From IMG/VR virus record IMGVR_UViG_3300042894_000406, positions 1-24,130 of that record: a stretch of 24,130 nucleotides of DNA. One strand, written 5' to 3'. Made by a program: the position numbers and the translations under genes. The DNA comes from a virus. Of this stretch, positions 16,501 to 23,432 are shown one piece after another. The first letter of the stretch is position 1, and every line of letters begins with the position of its first letter. Below the pieces are notes generated by a model. The model ran no database searches. It saw only the letters and a program-made list of their open reading frames with translations, and was not told the DNA's origin.

Positions 16501-18571
16501 AATTGCTAATGAGAAAGCAAGGGACAGTGCACCAAAAGCCGCAATCGGTGGTATATTCGAAGGACCTAAGTCTGGATATCCAGTTGAACTTCATGGTAAA
16601 GAAATGATTACACCATTGGGCAGTGGAATGAAAACTGCCGCGGTACCAAAATCTGAGGATGAGGAATTACAAAAAGAAATAGAAGCAATCAAAGAGCTAA
16701 AGAATACAATCAAAGACACTGATTCTATATTCAAGAAACTAACTGCATCTGTTATCAAGTTAGATGAAATACAAAAAGATATACTAGAGAATGAAGAAGA
16801 TGCTTCTACTTCAATGGAAAGTGTACAAGATAAACTGAAAAATGTTTTTAATGCCGCGGCAGTTGATCTTAGTAAGTTCTCAAACAAAATAAAAGTAGTA
16901 ACACAAGAATCTGGTTCTACTGGAACTGGTACTGGTATTAAACTTCCAGATAACGTTGGTGGAATATTAGGAGGCAGTGCAGGTAGCGGAACTGGTTCTG
17001 CAAAAACCGGAGCGCCGGCTGCAGCCGAAGGACAGGGTATAAAGCCTCCATCAGCACCTCCTCTAGCAGGTATGGGCGGCGGCACTGGATTGAAACCGGC
17101 TAAAGCTAAAGATCAGGATATTAAACAGAATCTAGGCGATGTTAAAGCCGCAATGATGAAGCGTGGCATGGGAGATGAAAAATATCTTAATGCTGTTCTT
17201 GGTAATGTTATGAAGGAAACCGGTGGTGTACTTCAAAACGAAAATTTAGATTACGGTAAAACTAGTAACGAGAGAATCCGATCAATATTTGGATCCAGAG
17301 TAGCTGGGAAATCAGATCAAGAAATAAATGAGATTAAAAAGAACCCCGAAATGATGGGTGAAGTAATGTACGGCAAAGATACTAAGATCGGCCGTGGCAT
17401 GGGTAATACTGAAATAGGTGACGGTTTCAAGTATCGCGGACGAGGCTATATCGGTATTACTGGTAAAGCAATGTATGCAAAGGCTTCACAAGCATTGTTC
17501 GGTGATGATAGACTAGTAAAAGACCCGGATCTATTGAATAATCCTCAAGTAGCGGCCGAAGCAACTGCATGGTACATGGAAATGACTAAAGGCAGTATGG
17601 CTAAAAGGATGGGTATTGATCCCTCACAGCCTATGACTCAAGATATGGCTAACCAATTAGCAACTAGTCAAGTTGCAGGCCGTGATGTTAATAAGTCAAG
17701 TGACTACATTAAAGGTGAATTGTTAGGTAAAGTATCGAGGTATGCCGCATCTAAAGACATTCAAGGTATACAACCGTCTCAAGGTCAGGGTACGATGGTT
17801 GCATCTGCTGATACTAAAAAGTCAGACATTCCAAAAGCACAAAGGGGCGGCGTTTTTGATGGCCCTGACACAGGATATCTAGTAGAATTGCATGGCCCTG
17901 AAACAGTTATACCTAATGACAAGATTGCAAGTGTGGGTAAGCAAGGACTTGAATCTATTACTAAGATGACTGGTAATGTAACAACCGGTGGCGATACTGC
18001 AATGCCATCAATAGATGCAACATCAATTGCAAAGAAATCAATTAAGTTATTTTCTGAAGAAATGGGTCCAACTGCATTTGGGGTGAATGAGTATGCAGGA
18101 TATAATCAAGGTCCTATGTCAACTGATCTTGGTGCTATCTCTAAGATGGCAAGCAAGATAGGAGCATACGATGATAAGACACAAACCATAACTGATCCTG
18201 AAGCTTGGAAAAAGATTGTTGGTTCTGGAATTGGAACAAACTCTAATCTTGCAGGAGCAGAGTTAGGTACTAAAGCATTTGATCCCGAAATAGGTGATGT
18301 ATTAGGTGACAGATTGAAAGAACTCATGGAGAATAATAATGAGGATCTTTCTACTGCAATGGAAAAATTAACAACTGAATTCAGAGAAGTTTTACTACAG
18401 CTTAAAGATACATTGACTAAGCAATCAGCCGATACGGTTGCTGGTATGAATCCTTCTGATCCAGGAGAAGATCCAATGACAGAAATGGTAAGCATCTTAT
18501 CCGATATTAAGGATAAGCTATCAGAATCGTATGACACACAAGAGAAGTTATTGCAGAATTCACGAGCCTGA
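13574..18571 (+). CDS. Tape-measure-like tail protein with embedded GH19 lysozyme/chitinase domain
   Basis: A protein of 1665 residues from ATG 13574; an in-frame TTG at 13562 would add four. The first 550 residues are helical, Ala/Gln-rich and coiled-coil-like, as in tail tape measures. Then come hydrophobic segments (NFLVSGFNASTIAIGLFTGA), an Ala/Pro/Thr low-complexity stretch, and Gly-rich transmembrane-like stretches (AAAGAAIGSVVPILGTAVGG). Residues about 1190-1345 form a GH19-type muralytic domain: NVMKETGG with the catalytic-type Glu, ENLDYGK, and the diagnostic DGFKYRGRGYIGITGKAMY. Two copies of a GG(I/V)F(E/D)GP..GY.VELHG motif flank it. It probably sets tail length and cuts peptidoglycan during DNA entry. 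It is unusually long next to T4 gp29 (590 residues). A non-tape-measure virion lysozyme is the main alternative, but the neighbouring gp26-like chaperone favours tape measure. Confidence 0.75.
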   Translation: MDENSQQVFQQLSDELRALNEALAINSQVRMSAMKPEEIERMNLSNTFGRNSRAVGDNTVAVDTSSRAYKENLQAAKEYNQAMQNFASALKGGAEGVGKVFNNIISQDPSRSMAKYSDGLSTLGDAVSKAAENFGPLGKAIGFTVQTITKVSGLYLKQADDLLKANDNLAKFGTAGAFTTRELLDMAHKAGVTSKNMDVLVKPLQSLGPALTNLGGTTGEGVKAFAKLAAVSNETREQYQRLGVSQEELMQNQADYIQLQRLTGKSLKGELQDKAALQRASLEYTDRLMTLSSITGENVESIKKQQAEARAAVNFQISQAKLAQEVKALEAKRDTAGAEAKKKEMKAREEFLDSVAALGDSQMTAAVQSRLATGTVTEQSAYLARMGVPMDKFEQALKKGADGTETAGKFMNSYTDKMGEAIKNQGRAATFSDETAKAFGMNKKSMQNYGSMLDKDMTEEMRKSKAEREKAKESGKDPAQDARAKMTTVEIEVGKAFDKLLVSGNFLVSGFNASTIAIGLFTGAVAVATGMLTKQLGSKLLDSGKNVLANAAKGLMGGAAPVASTVATAAAPVAATAATAATAAAPVAATAAGTAAAGGAGTAASAATAAGTALSKLAGPLTGLSKAAPLIGTVMSVGTGVVDAYQGIKKADKDLKEGKITKEEARVEKGEAVGGGAGTAIGGTAGALKGAAAGAAIGSVVPILGTAVGGIIGAALGGWLGSKAGKAIGEVAGGGIAKMTSDADKKVDEASKKADAKKDAKTANVLEKDSAKNKNDPVKVSIVKVEDPNLMKAFGAMTPGTKLGASESTGNIATKAATKSETKSFTFSEMELAKKDEKLYKEYLERKKELFDKELESRKKNLPKNASAQRILGTESIARDIADMKAKEEFAERAEKVGAAKIDKPVITTSTAPKAAEVAPITAVAKSTATESKPESNSRLTDLQKNREEFEKKGPATDSAQSKLAYNNILQQMDRAIANEKARDSAPKAAIGGIFEGPKSGYPVELHGKEMITPLGSGMKTAAVPKSEDEELQKEIEAIKELKNTIKDTDSIFKKLTASVIKLDEIQKDILENEEDASTSMESVQDKLKNVFNAAAVDLSKFSNKIKVVTQESGSTGTGTGIKLPDNVGGILGGSAGSGTGSAKTGAPAAAEGQGIKPPSAPPLAGMGGGTGLKPAKAKDQDIKQNLGDVKAAMMKRGMGDEKYLNAVLGNVMKETGGVLQNENLDYGKTSNERIRSIFGSRVAGKSDQEINEIKKNPEMMGEVMYGKDTKIGRGMGNTEIGDGFKYRGRGYIGITGKAMYAKASQALFGDDRLVKDPDLLNNPQVAAEATAWYMEMTKGSMAKRMGIDPSQPMTQDMANQLATSQVAGRDVNKSSDYIKGELLGKVSRYAASKDIQGIQPSQGQGTMVASADTKKSDIPKAQRGGVFDGPDTGYLVELHGPETVIPNDKIASVGKQGLESITKMTGNVTTGGDTAMPSIDATSIAKKSIKLFSEEMGPTAFGVNEYAGYNQGPMSTDLGAISKMASKIGAYDDKTQTITDPEAWKKIVGSGIGTNSNLAGAELGTKAFDPEIGDVLGDRLKELMENNNEDLSTAMEKLTTEFREVLLQLKDTLTKQSADTVAGMNPSDPGEDPMTEMVSILSDIKDKLSESYDTQEKLLQNSRA
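15238..15415 (+). repeat. Ala/Thr/Pro low-complexity coding repeat in the tape measure
   Basis: Imperfect GCA/GCC/GCG-ACA codon repeats encode APVASTVATAAAPVAATAAT and similar, about 55 residues with few other amino acids. It links the helical part to the Gly-rich hydrophobic part. Codon usage varies enough (gca, gcc, gcg, gct) to suggest selection at the protein level. Confidence 0.7.
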
Positions 18572-18573
18572 CA

Positions 18574-18580
18574 CTAAATA
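18574..18580 (+). promoter_or_regulatory. Late promoter candidate for portal gene
   Basis: CTAAATA within ACTAAATACA, identical over ten bases to 13541-13550. It lies directly after the TGA of the tape-measure gene (18569-18571). The predicted start near 18586 gives a 14-base leader to the ATG at 18600. Confidence 0.6.
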
Positions 18581-18599
18581 CATGTAACTCATTGAGATT

Positions 18600-20399
18600 A
18601 TGACATACAAAAAGAAATTTTTAAACAGAAGCGGCGTATCTAGTCCCATTTCAGGTAGCAATAACAATCAGGGAGCTTGGAACGGCAGTCCTGGTCAAAA
18701 TGGCAGCTCTACTGGTGGATGGAACGATTTAGATTGGGGCTATCGCAACTACATGAGTAGACTTCCTGAAGTCTACACAGGTCATCCAAACCGTATTGAA
18801 CGATATAATCAGTATGAAATGATGGACGTTGATGCTGAAATTAACGCATGTTTAGATATTATTTCTGAATTCAGCACGATGAAAAACGAGCAAAATAAGA
18901 CTCCTTTTATGTTTGAATTTAAGGAAGATCCTACTCCACACGAAGTAGAAATGCTCAAAACACAATTACAACAATGGTGCAAACTCAATGAATTTGACGT
19001 TCGCATCTTTAAAATCTTCCGTAATGTTATCAAATACGGAGATCAGTGCTTTGTACGTGATCCAGAAAACTTCAAGTTATACTGGGTCGATATGGTTAAG
19101 ATCATTAAGGTTATTGTCAATGAAAGTGAAGGTAAAAAACCTGAACAATATGTTATTAAAGACATTAACATTAACTTACAGAACTTAACAGTAGCACAGA
19201 AAACTAATACAGACTTTGCCGCTAATCCTGCAACAGGCTTAGGTGGTACAGGCGGTGGTGGCACAGGTGGTGGAGGTGGTTACACTGTTCCTGCAATGCC
19301 TTACAACACATCCGGTAGTCGATTCACTTTAGGCCAGAGCGAGTCAGCCATAGATGCTAAACATGTAGTCCATCTAAGTTTGACTGAAGGTCTGGATCGT
19401 TTCTGGCCTTTCGGTCAAAGTATTTTAGAAAACATCTTTAAAGTATATAAGCAAAAAGAATTGCTTGAGGATGCGGTTCTTATCTATCGTGTACAACGTG
19501 CTCCTGAACGTAGAATGTTTAAGATTGACGTTGGTAACATGCCAAGTCACATGGCTATGGCATTTGTTGAACGTATTAAGAACGAGATTCATCAACGTAG
19601 AATTCCAAGCATATATGGTGGTTCTAGTATAGTTGATGCATCATACAACCCATTATCAATGAACGAAGATTACTTCTTCCCTGTCACTGCTGACGGGAGA
19701 GGATCAAGTGTTGAAGTCCTTCCCGGTGGTCAAAACTTGGGCGAGATTGATGACTTGCGCTACTTTAACAACAGATTAGCACGTGGTTTACGTGTGCCAA
19801 GTAGCTATCTTCCTACAGGTCCTGATGATAATGTTACTCCTATGAGTGACGGTCGTGTTGGTACTGCTATGATTCAAGAGTTTCGTTTTAATCAATATTG
19901 CGAACGTTTACAAAGCTATGTTGCACTGAAACTTGATGAAGAATTCAAGTTATTCTTGCGTTGGAGAGGATTAAACATTGATAGTGGATTGTTCCAGTTA
20001 AAGTTCAACCCACCACAGAACTTTGCGGCCTATCGTCAAAGTGAACTAGACAATGCACGTGTTGGCACATTTACTAGCATGGAAGCGTTCCCTTATATTG
20101 CTAAACGTTTTGCACTAGAACGATTCTTAGGATTGACTGAAGAAGAAATTACTAAAAACGAAGAACTATGGCGTGAAGAAAACAATGAGACTGAAGATGA
20201 CAAACCAGAAGGTCAAGATTTACGAAACGTTGGCGTAAGTGTAGGTGATATTGAAACTGATGAACAAACAGGTGAAGAGATGAGTGAACCTGAAAACCCT
20301 GAGGGAGAAGCAATAGCTCCTGATGTAGCAGGTCCTGTACAATCATCACCAGGCGCAATGCCAAGTGGACCAAGCGCCGGTGGCGGCTTAACAGCATAA
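18600..20399 (+). CDS. 20: Portal vertex protein gp20
   Basis: A 599-residue homologue of the T4 gp20 portal, the dodecameric ring through which DNA enters and leaves the head and on which the prohead starts. Family landmarks are MMDVDAEINACLDIISEFST, LLEDAVLIYRVQRAPERRMF, KNEIHQRRIPS, YNPLSMNEDYFFPVTADGRG, VEVLPGGQNLGEIDDLRYFN and RLARGLRVPSSYLPTG. A Gly-rich insert (GLGGTGGGGTGGGGGYTVP, about residues 216-234) and a long acidic, Pro-rich tail (about 530-599) make it longer than T4 gp20 (524). The N-terminal 40 residues are Ser/Gly/Asn-rich and look disordered. It is preceded by a late promoter motif and only a weak ribosome site (TGAGA). In T4 it follows genes 17-18-19; here it follows the tape measure. 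Confidence 0.94.
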   Translation: MTYKKKFLNRSGVSSPISGSNNNQGAWNGSPGQNGSSTGGWNDLDWGYRNYMSRLPEVYTGHPNRIERYNQYEMMDVDAEINACLDIISEFSTMKNEQNKTPFMFEFKEDPTPHEVEMLKTQLQQWCKLNEFDVRIFKIFRNVIKYGDQCFVRDPENFKLYWVDMVKIIKVIVNESEGKKPEQYVIKDININLQNLTVAQKTNTDFAANPATGLGGTGGGGTGGGGGYTVPAMPYNTSGSRFTLGQSESAIDAKHVVHLSLTEGLDRFWPFGQSILENIFKVYKQKELLEDAVLIYRVQRAPERRMFKIDVGNMPSHMAMAFVERIKNEIHQRRIPSIYGGSSIVDASYNPLSMNEDYFFPVTADGRGSSVEVLPGGQNLGEIDDLRYFNNRLARGLRVPSSYLPTGPDDNVTPMSDGRVGTAMIQEFRFNQYCERLQSYVALKLDEEFKLFLRWRGLNIDSGLFQLKFNPPQNFAAYRQSELDNARVGTFTSMEAFPYIAKRFALERFLGLTEEEITKNEELWREENNETEDDKPEGQDLRNVGVSVGDIETDEQTGEEMSEPENPEGEAIAPDVAGPVQSSPGAMPSGPSAGGGLTA

Positions 20400-20400
20400 G

Positions 20401-20407
20401 ATAAATA
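20401..20407 (+). promoter_or_regulatory. Late promoter candidate before the small 76-residue gene
   Basis: GATAAATACTATACT begins at the portal stop codon and matches ATAAATA, the best extended match in the window to the T4 late form. The predicted start near 20413 is 2 bases before the ATG at 20415, which would leave almost no leader. Confidence 0.5.
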
Positions 20408-20414
20408 CTATACT

Positions 20415-20645
20415 ATGAAACTAATGGAAATGTTCGATCCGCCGATAGCAGGTTATCAAGATGTAAATCAAGATAACAGCAAACCGGAATGGAAACAATC
20501 AAGAAAAACTAAACTTACGTTAAAGCAAATACGTAAATTGCGTAAGATGATGGATGTTCGCAACTATGAAAAGAAGCAACATCTGAAGAAAGTCCATATA
20601 CAATATGGACCAAAACCGGAGTCGGACGGAGCTCCGGCAGTGTGA
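20415..20645 (+). CDS. Small basic protein between portal and prohead core genes
   Basis: A 76-residue, strongly basic protein (KLTLKQIRKLRKMMDVRNYE, then KKQHLKKVHIQYGP) with a short acidic start and a Pro-rich end. The 'LTLKQIRKLRKM-D-RNYEKKQ' helix and terminal 'IQYG' look like a conserved small protein found after gp20 in aquatic T4-like phages, but I cannot name it. Its place is that of T4 genes 67/68. A role in prohead assembly or portal-scaffold contact is inference from position only. There is no clear ribosome site; a late-promoter motif ends 7 bases before the ATG. A strong terminator follows 32 bases after the stop. Confidence 0.7.
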   Translation: MKLMEMFDPPIAGYQDVNQDNSKPEWKQSRKTKLTLKQIRKLRKMMDVRNYEKKQHLKKVHIQYGPKPESDGAPAV

Positions 20646-20677
20646 TTTAGTATATCTCAATTAAAAACGCAAAAAAT

Positions 20678-20700
20678 GAGCACTTATTGTGCTCTTTTTT
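20678..20700 (+). terminator. Rho-independent terminator after the portal unit
   Basis: GAGCAC-TTATT-GTGCTC is a perfect 6-pair stem with a 5-base loop followed by six T (20695-20700). A run of six A stands one base before the stem, so it might also work in reverse. It ends the gp20 plus small-gene transcript just before the next promoter motif. Confidence 0.85.
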
Positions 20701-20710
20701 ATGATACCCA

Positions 20711-20717
20711 CTAAATA
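20711..20717 (+). promoter_or_regulatory. Late promoter candidate for the capsid operon
   Basis: CTAAATA within CCACTAAATAATT, 11 bases past the terminator. The predicted start near 20723 gives a 30-base leader that includes AGGAGA (20741-20746) before the ATG at 20753. Confidence 0.6.
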
Positions 20718-20752
20718 ATTATTACAAAGCCATTCTATTCAGGAGACAAACA

Positions 20753-21631
20753 ATGGATAACAAAAAATTTGAAAAACTTATTGATTTGATTATCAATGAG
20801 AACGAAGAACAAGCACGTGAATTATTTCACGATATCGTGGTAGAGAAATCACGTGAAATCTATGAGTCTATTATGGACGACGAGATGATGGGCGAAGGCG
20901 GCATGGTTGGTCAAGTCGGTGATTTGATGGATGAAATCAATGCTGAAGAAGCCGGCGGTATGACAGAAGCTGACGAAGAAATGGAATTCGATGCTGATGA
21001 CGGTGAAGGCGATGACGAAATAATTGACATTGACGCAGATGACGTTGGTGATGATGAAGCCGGCGAAGTTGAAGATGCAGTTATTCGTATTGAAGATAAG
21101 CTAGACCAATTAATGGCCGAATTTGAAGAAATCATGGGCGGCGATAACATGGGCGATGACGACATGGGCGATGACGACATGGGTGACGAAGAAGATTTTG
21201 GCGGTGACGAAGAAATGATGGAAGCCGAAGAAATCGATGAAGAAGATGATGATTTAGAAGAATCAGTTATGGAAGCTATTCAACTAAAACAAATTGGTGG
21301 ACAAACATACAATTCATACGGTAAGATGGGTGACAACGGTGCTCAAACAAAGAGCCCAAGCCTACAAAACAGCGGTCAAGCTGGTATGGATTCTAAGCCA
21401 GTCAAATTCAGTGGTCAATCAGAATCTGTTCCTAACAGCCCTAAAGCTCCTAGCAACTACGGTTCTAAGGGCGAGACACAAGTTAAAGGCGCAGGACAGT
21501 TCAAGAATGCTCCTGCACAAAAGACACAAGATTTAGAAAAGGCTCCAGTCCCAACTAAGTCTCAAGCTTCTGGCGTAAACACAAAGAGTCCAGTCTCTGA
21601 GTCACGCAAGATAGTTAAGAAACGTATCTAA
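20753..21631 (+). CDS. 67: Acidic prohead core protein (gp67-like)
   Basis: A 292-residue protein in three parts. The N-terminal helix (FEKLIDLIINENEEQARELF, then HDIVVEKSREIYESIM) resembles the start of T4 gp67, the prohead core protein PIP ('EAIKSNDLVAARKLFAEAM'). Residues about 40-175 are extremely acidic (Asp/Glu/Gly/Met), with a short tandem repeat GDDDM, as in gp67's acidic tail. The last 110 residues are Gln/Ser/Lys/Pro-rich, disordered-looking and end basic (SRKIVKKRI). It is far longer than T4 gp67 (80 residues). By analogy it fills the scaffold core and is cut to small peptides by gp21. It has its own promoter motif and a good AGGAGA ribosome site, and gp21 follows after 14 bases. 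Confidence 0.75.
   Translation: MDNKKFEKLIDLIINENEEQARELFHDIVVEKSREIYESIMDDEMMGEGGMVGQVGDLMDEINAEEAGGMTEADEEMEFDADDGEGDDEIIDIDADDVGDDEAGEVEDAVIRIEDKLDQLMAEFEEIMGGDNMGDDDMGDDDMGDEEDFGGDEEMMEAEEIDEEDDDLEESVMEAIQLKQIGGQTYNSYGKMGDNGAQTKSPSLQNSGQAGMDSKPVKFSGQSESVPNSPKAPSNYGSKGETQVKGAGQFKNAPAQKTQDLEKAPVPTKSQASGVNTKSPVSESRKIVKKRI
21143..21184 (+). repeat. 15-base tandem repeat in the prohead core gene
   Basis: GATGACGACATGGGC (21155-21169) is followed at once by GATGACGACATGGGT (21170-21184), with a 12-base partial copy before (21143-21154). It encodes repeated D-D-D-M-G units and is nearly identical at the DNA level, so it is a recent expansion. Confidence 0.85.
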
Positions 21632-21645
21632 GGAATCTGAGAGCA

Positions 21646-22281
21646 ATGGCTTTGTATCTCAAAGAGCATTTGACATTTGACCGAGCCGGTATGGTGGTTG
21701 AATCGTCAGATGACGGCAACGGAAAATCCCTATATATGAAAGGGATTTTCATTCAGGGTGGGGTAAAAAACGCCAACGAGCGTGTTTACCCCGTTTCTGA
21801 AATCGAATCAGCCGTTAATACTCTCAACGAACAAATCACAGGTGGCTACTCAGTTTTAGGTGAAGTAGATCACCCAGACGATTTAAAGATTAACTTAGAC
21901 CGTGTATCACATATGATTACATCTATGTGGATGGACGGAGCTAACGGCTTCGGTAAATTAAAGATTCTACCAACTCCAATGGGTCAGTTAGTAACTACCA
22001 TGTTGCAGAGTGGTGTTAAACTTGGCGTGTCTAGTAGAGGTAGCGGAAACGTTAACGATATGGACGGCCGTGTCAGTGACTTTGAAATAGTCACTGTGGA
22101 TATTGTCGCTCAACCGAGCGCACCCAATGCATATCCCAAAGCGATTTATGAAGGCATGATGAATATGCGTCATGGTCATAAATTGTTGAATATTGCAAAG
22201 GATGCTCAAGGTGACAAAAAAGTACAGAGATATCTTGCTGAGGAAGTAAAACGCCTTATCAAGGATCTCAAAATCAAATAA
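21646..22281 (+). CDS. 21: Prohead core protease gp21
   Basis: A 211-residue protein matching the T4 gp21 prohead protease. It has the substrate-domain strand GKSLYMKGIFIQGGVKNANE, the conserved NERVYP, the catalytic-type histidine in GEVDHPDD (His76), the serine loop GVSSRGSG (Ser129/130), and DFEIVTVDIVAQPSAPNAYP. In T4 it is activated inside the prohead and cuts core proteins and gp23 after short L/I-x-E motifs. It is the same length as T4 gp21 (212). The Lys-rich C-terminus (KRLIKDLKIK) may be self-cleaved. AAGGA lies about 11 bases before the ATG. It sits between core protein and scaffold genes with 14- and 12-base gaps, in the T4 order. Confidence 0.93.
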   Translation: MALYLKEHLTFDRAGMVVESSDDGNGKSLYMKGIFIQGGVKNANERVYPVSEIESAVNTLNEQITGGYSVLGEVDHPDDLKINLDRVSHMITSMWMDGANGFGKLKILPTPMGQLVTTMLQSGVKLGVSSRGSGNVNDMDGRVSDFEIVTVDIVAQPSAPNAYPKAIYEGMMNMRHGHKLLNIAKDAQGDKKVQRYLAEEVKRLIKDLKIK

Positions 22282-22293
22282 AGGGGAATAAGC

Positions 22294-23403
22294 ATGTTTG
22301 ATGCTATCAAACCATTACTTGAAAGCGGTCTAATCAATGAGGAAGTGGGCAAAGAATTAAACGAAGCCTGGGAATCCAAATTGTCTGAAGCCCGTGAACA
22401 AGTACGTGCAGAATTACGTGAAGATTTTGCACGCCGTTACGAACACGACAGAAGTGTGATGGTTGAAGCCCTAGATAAGATGATGACAGAAAGCTTGCAG
22501 ACTGAAATTGAAGAATTTCAATCTGAAAGACAAGCTATGAATGAAGACCGCGTTCGTGCAAATCAAAAACTACGTGAAAGCGCAGTTAAGTTCAATGATT
22601 TCATGGTTACTAAACTAGCCGAAGAAATTAAAGAATTACGCAATGATCGCAAAGCAATGAAAGAAAGCCAAGCTAAACTAGAACAATTCGTTGTTCATGC
22701 TCTTGCCCGTGAAATTAAAGAATTCACGCAGGACAAGCAAGCAGTTGTTGAAGCTAAGGTTAAACTAGTTGCCGAAGGTCGTTCACACCTTGAAGCATTG
22801 AAGCAACGTTTTGTTGCCGAATCTGCTAAGAGACTGAACACAGTAGTCACATCACATCTTAAGGGTGAATTATCTCAGCTTAAGGAAGACATTCAGATTG
22901 CAAAAGAAAATAATTTCGGTCGCAAACTGTTTGAAGCATTCGCCGGCGAATTCTCTGTTACTCATCTAAATGAGAAAGCAGAAACTCGCAAGCTAGTGTC
23001 ACAACTACAAGAAAAAGATCAAAAGTTAGCAGAGGCAGCGCAAGCTATGTCTAATGCTAAGAAGTTGGTCGAAAGTAAAGAACGTGAAGTTCGCATTATC
23101 AAAGAATCTAATCAACGTGAAAAATTGATGGGTGACTTGCTTAGTACTCTTAATGAAGAAAAAGCAACGACAATGCAAAACTTGCTAGAAAGCGTCCAGA
23201 CACCAAAATTGAAGGTCGCATTCGATAAGTATCTACCAGCAGTTCTAAACTCCGGTGGCACAACAAAGCCTGCATCAAAGCAAGCATTGGCTGAGTCCAG
23301 AGTTGTTACAGAAGTAACTGGTGATAAATCTGCCAAGAAACAAGAAATTGATATGAGTCAACGTGACAACGTTATTGATATCAAACGTCTGGCAGGGCTA
23401 TAA
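22294..23403 (+). CDS. 22: Prohead scaffold core protein gp22
   Basis: A 369-residue, highly charged protein that is almost all predicted coiled coil (VRAELREDFARRYEHDRSVM, repeated EEIKELRNDRKAMKES-type heptads at residues about 25-280), as expected for the main scaffold of the T4 prohead. The N-terminus (MFDAIKPLLESGLINEEVGK) matches the start typical of gp22 in aquatic T4-like phages. The C-terminus (RDNVIDIKRLAGL) may contact the capsid or portal. A tandem internal likeness is visible between 'EEIKELRNDRKAMKES' and 'REIKEFTQDKQAVVEA'. It is probably degraded by gp21 at maturation. AAGGGGA lies 8 bases before the ATG. Confidence 0.9.
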   Translation: MFDAIKPLLESGLINEEVGKELNEAWESKLSEAREQVRAELREDFARRYEHDRSVMVEALDKMMTESLQTEIEEFQSERQAMNEDRVRANQKLRESAVKFNDFMVTKLAEEIKELRNDRKAMKESQAKLEQFVVHALAREIKEFTQDKQAVVEAKVKLVAEGRSHLEALKQRFVAESAKRLNTVVTSHLKGELSQLKEDIQIAKENNFGRKLFEAFAGEFSVTHLNEKAETRKLVSQLQEKDQKLAEAAQAMSNAKKLVESKEREVRIIKESNQREKLMGDLLSTLNEEKATTMQNLLESVQTPKLKVAFDKYLPAVLNSGGTTKPASKQALAESRVVTEVTGDKSAKKQEIDMSQRDNVIDIKRLAGL

Positions 23404-23432
23404 ATTAACGACATCTATAGGAGAATATTAAT

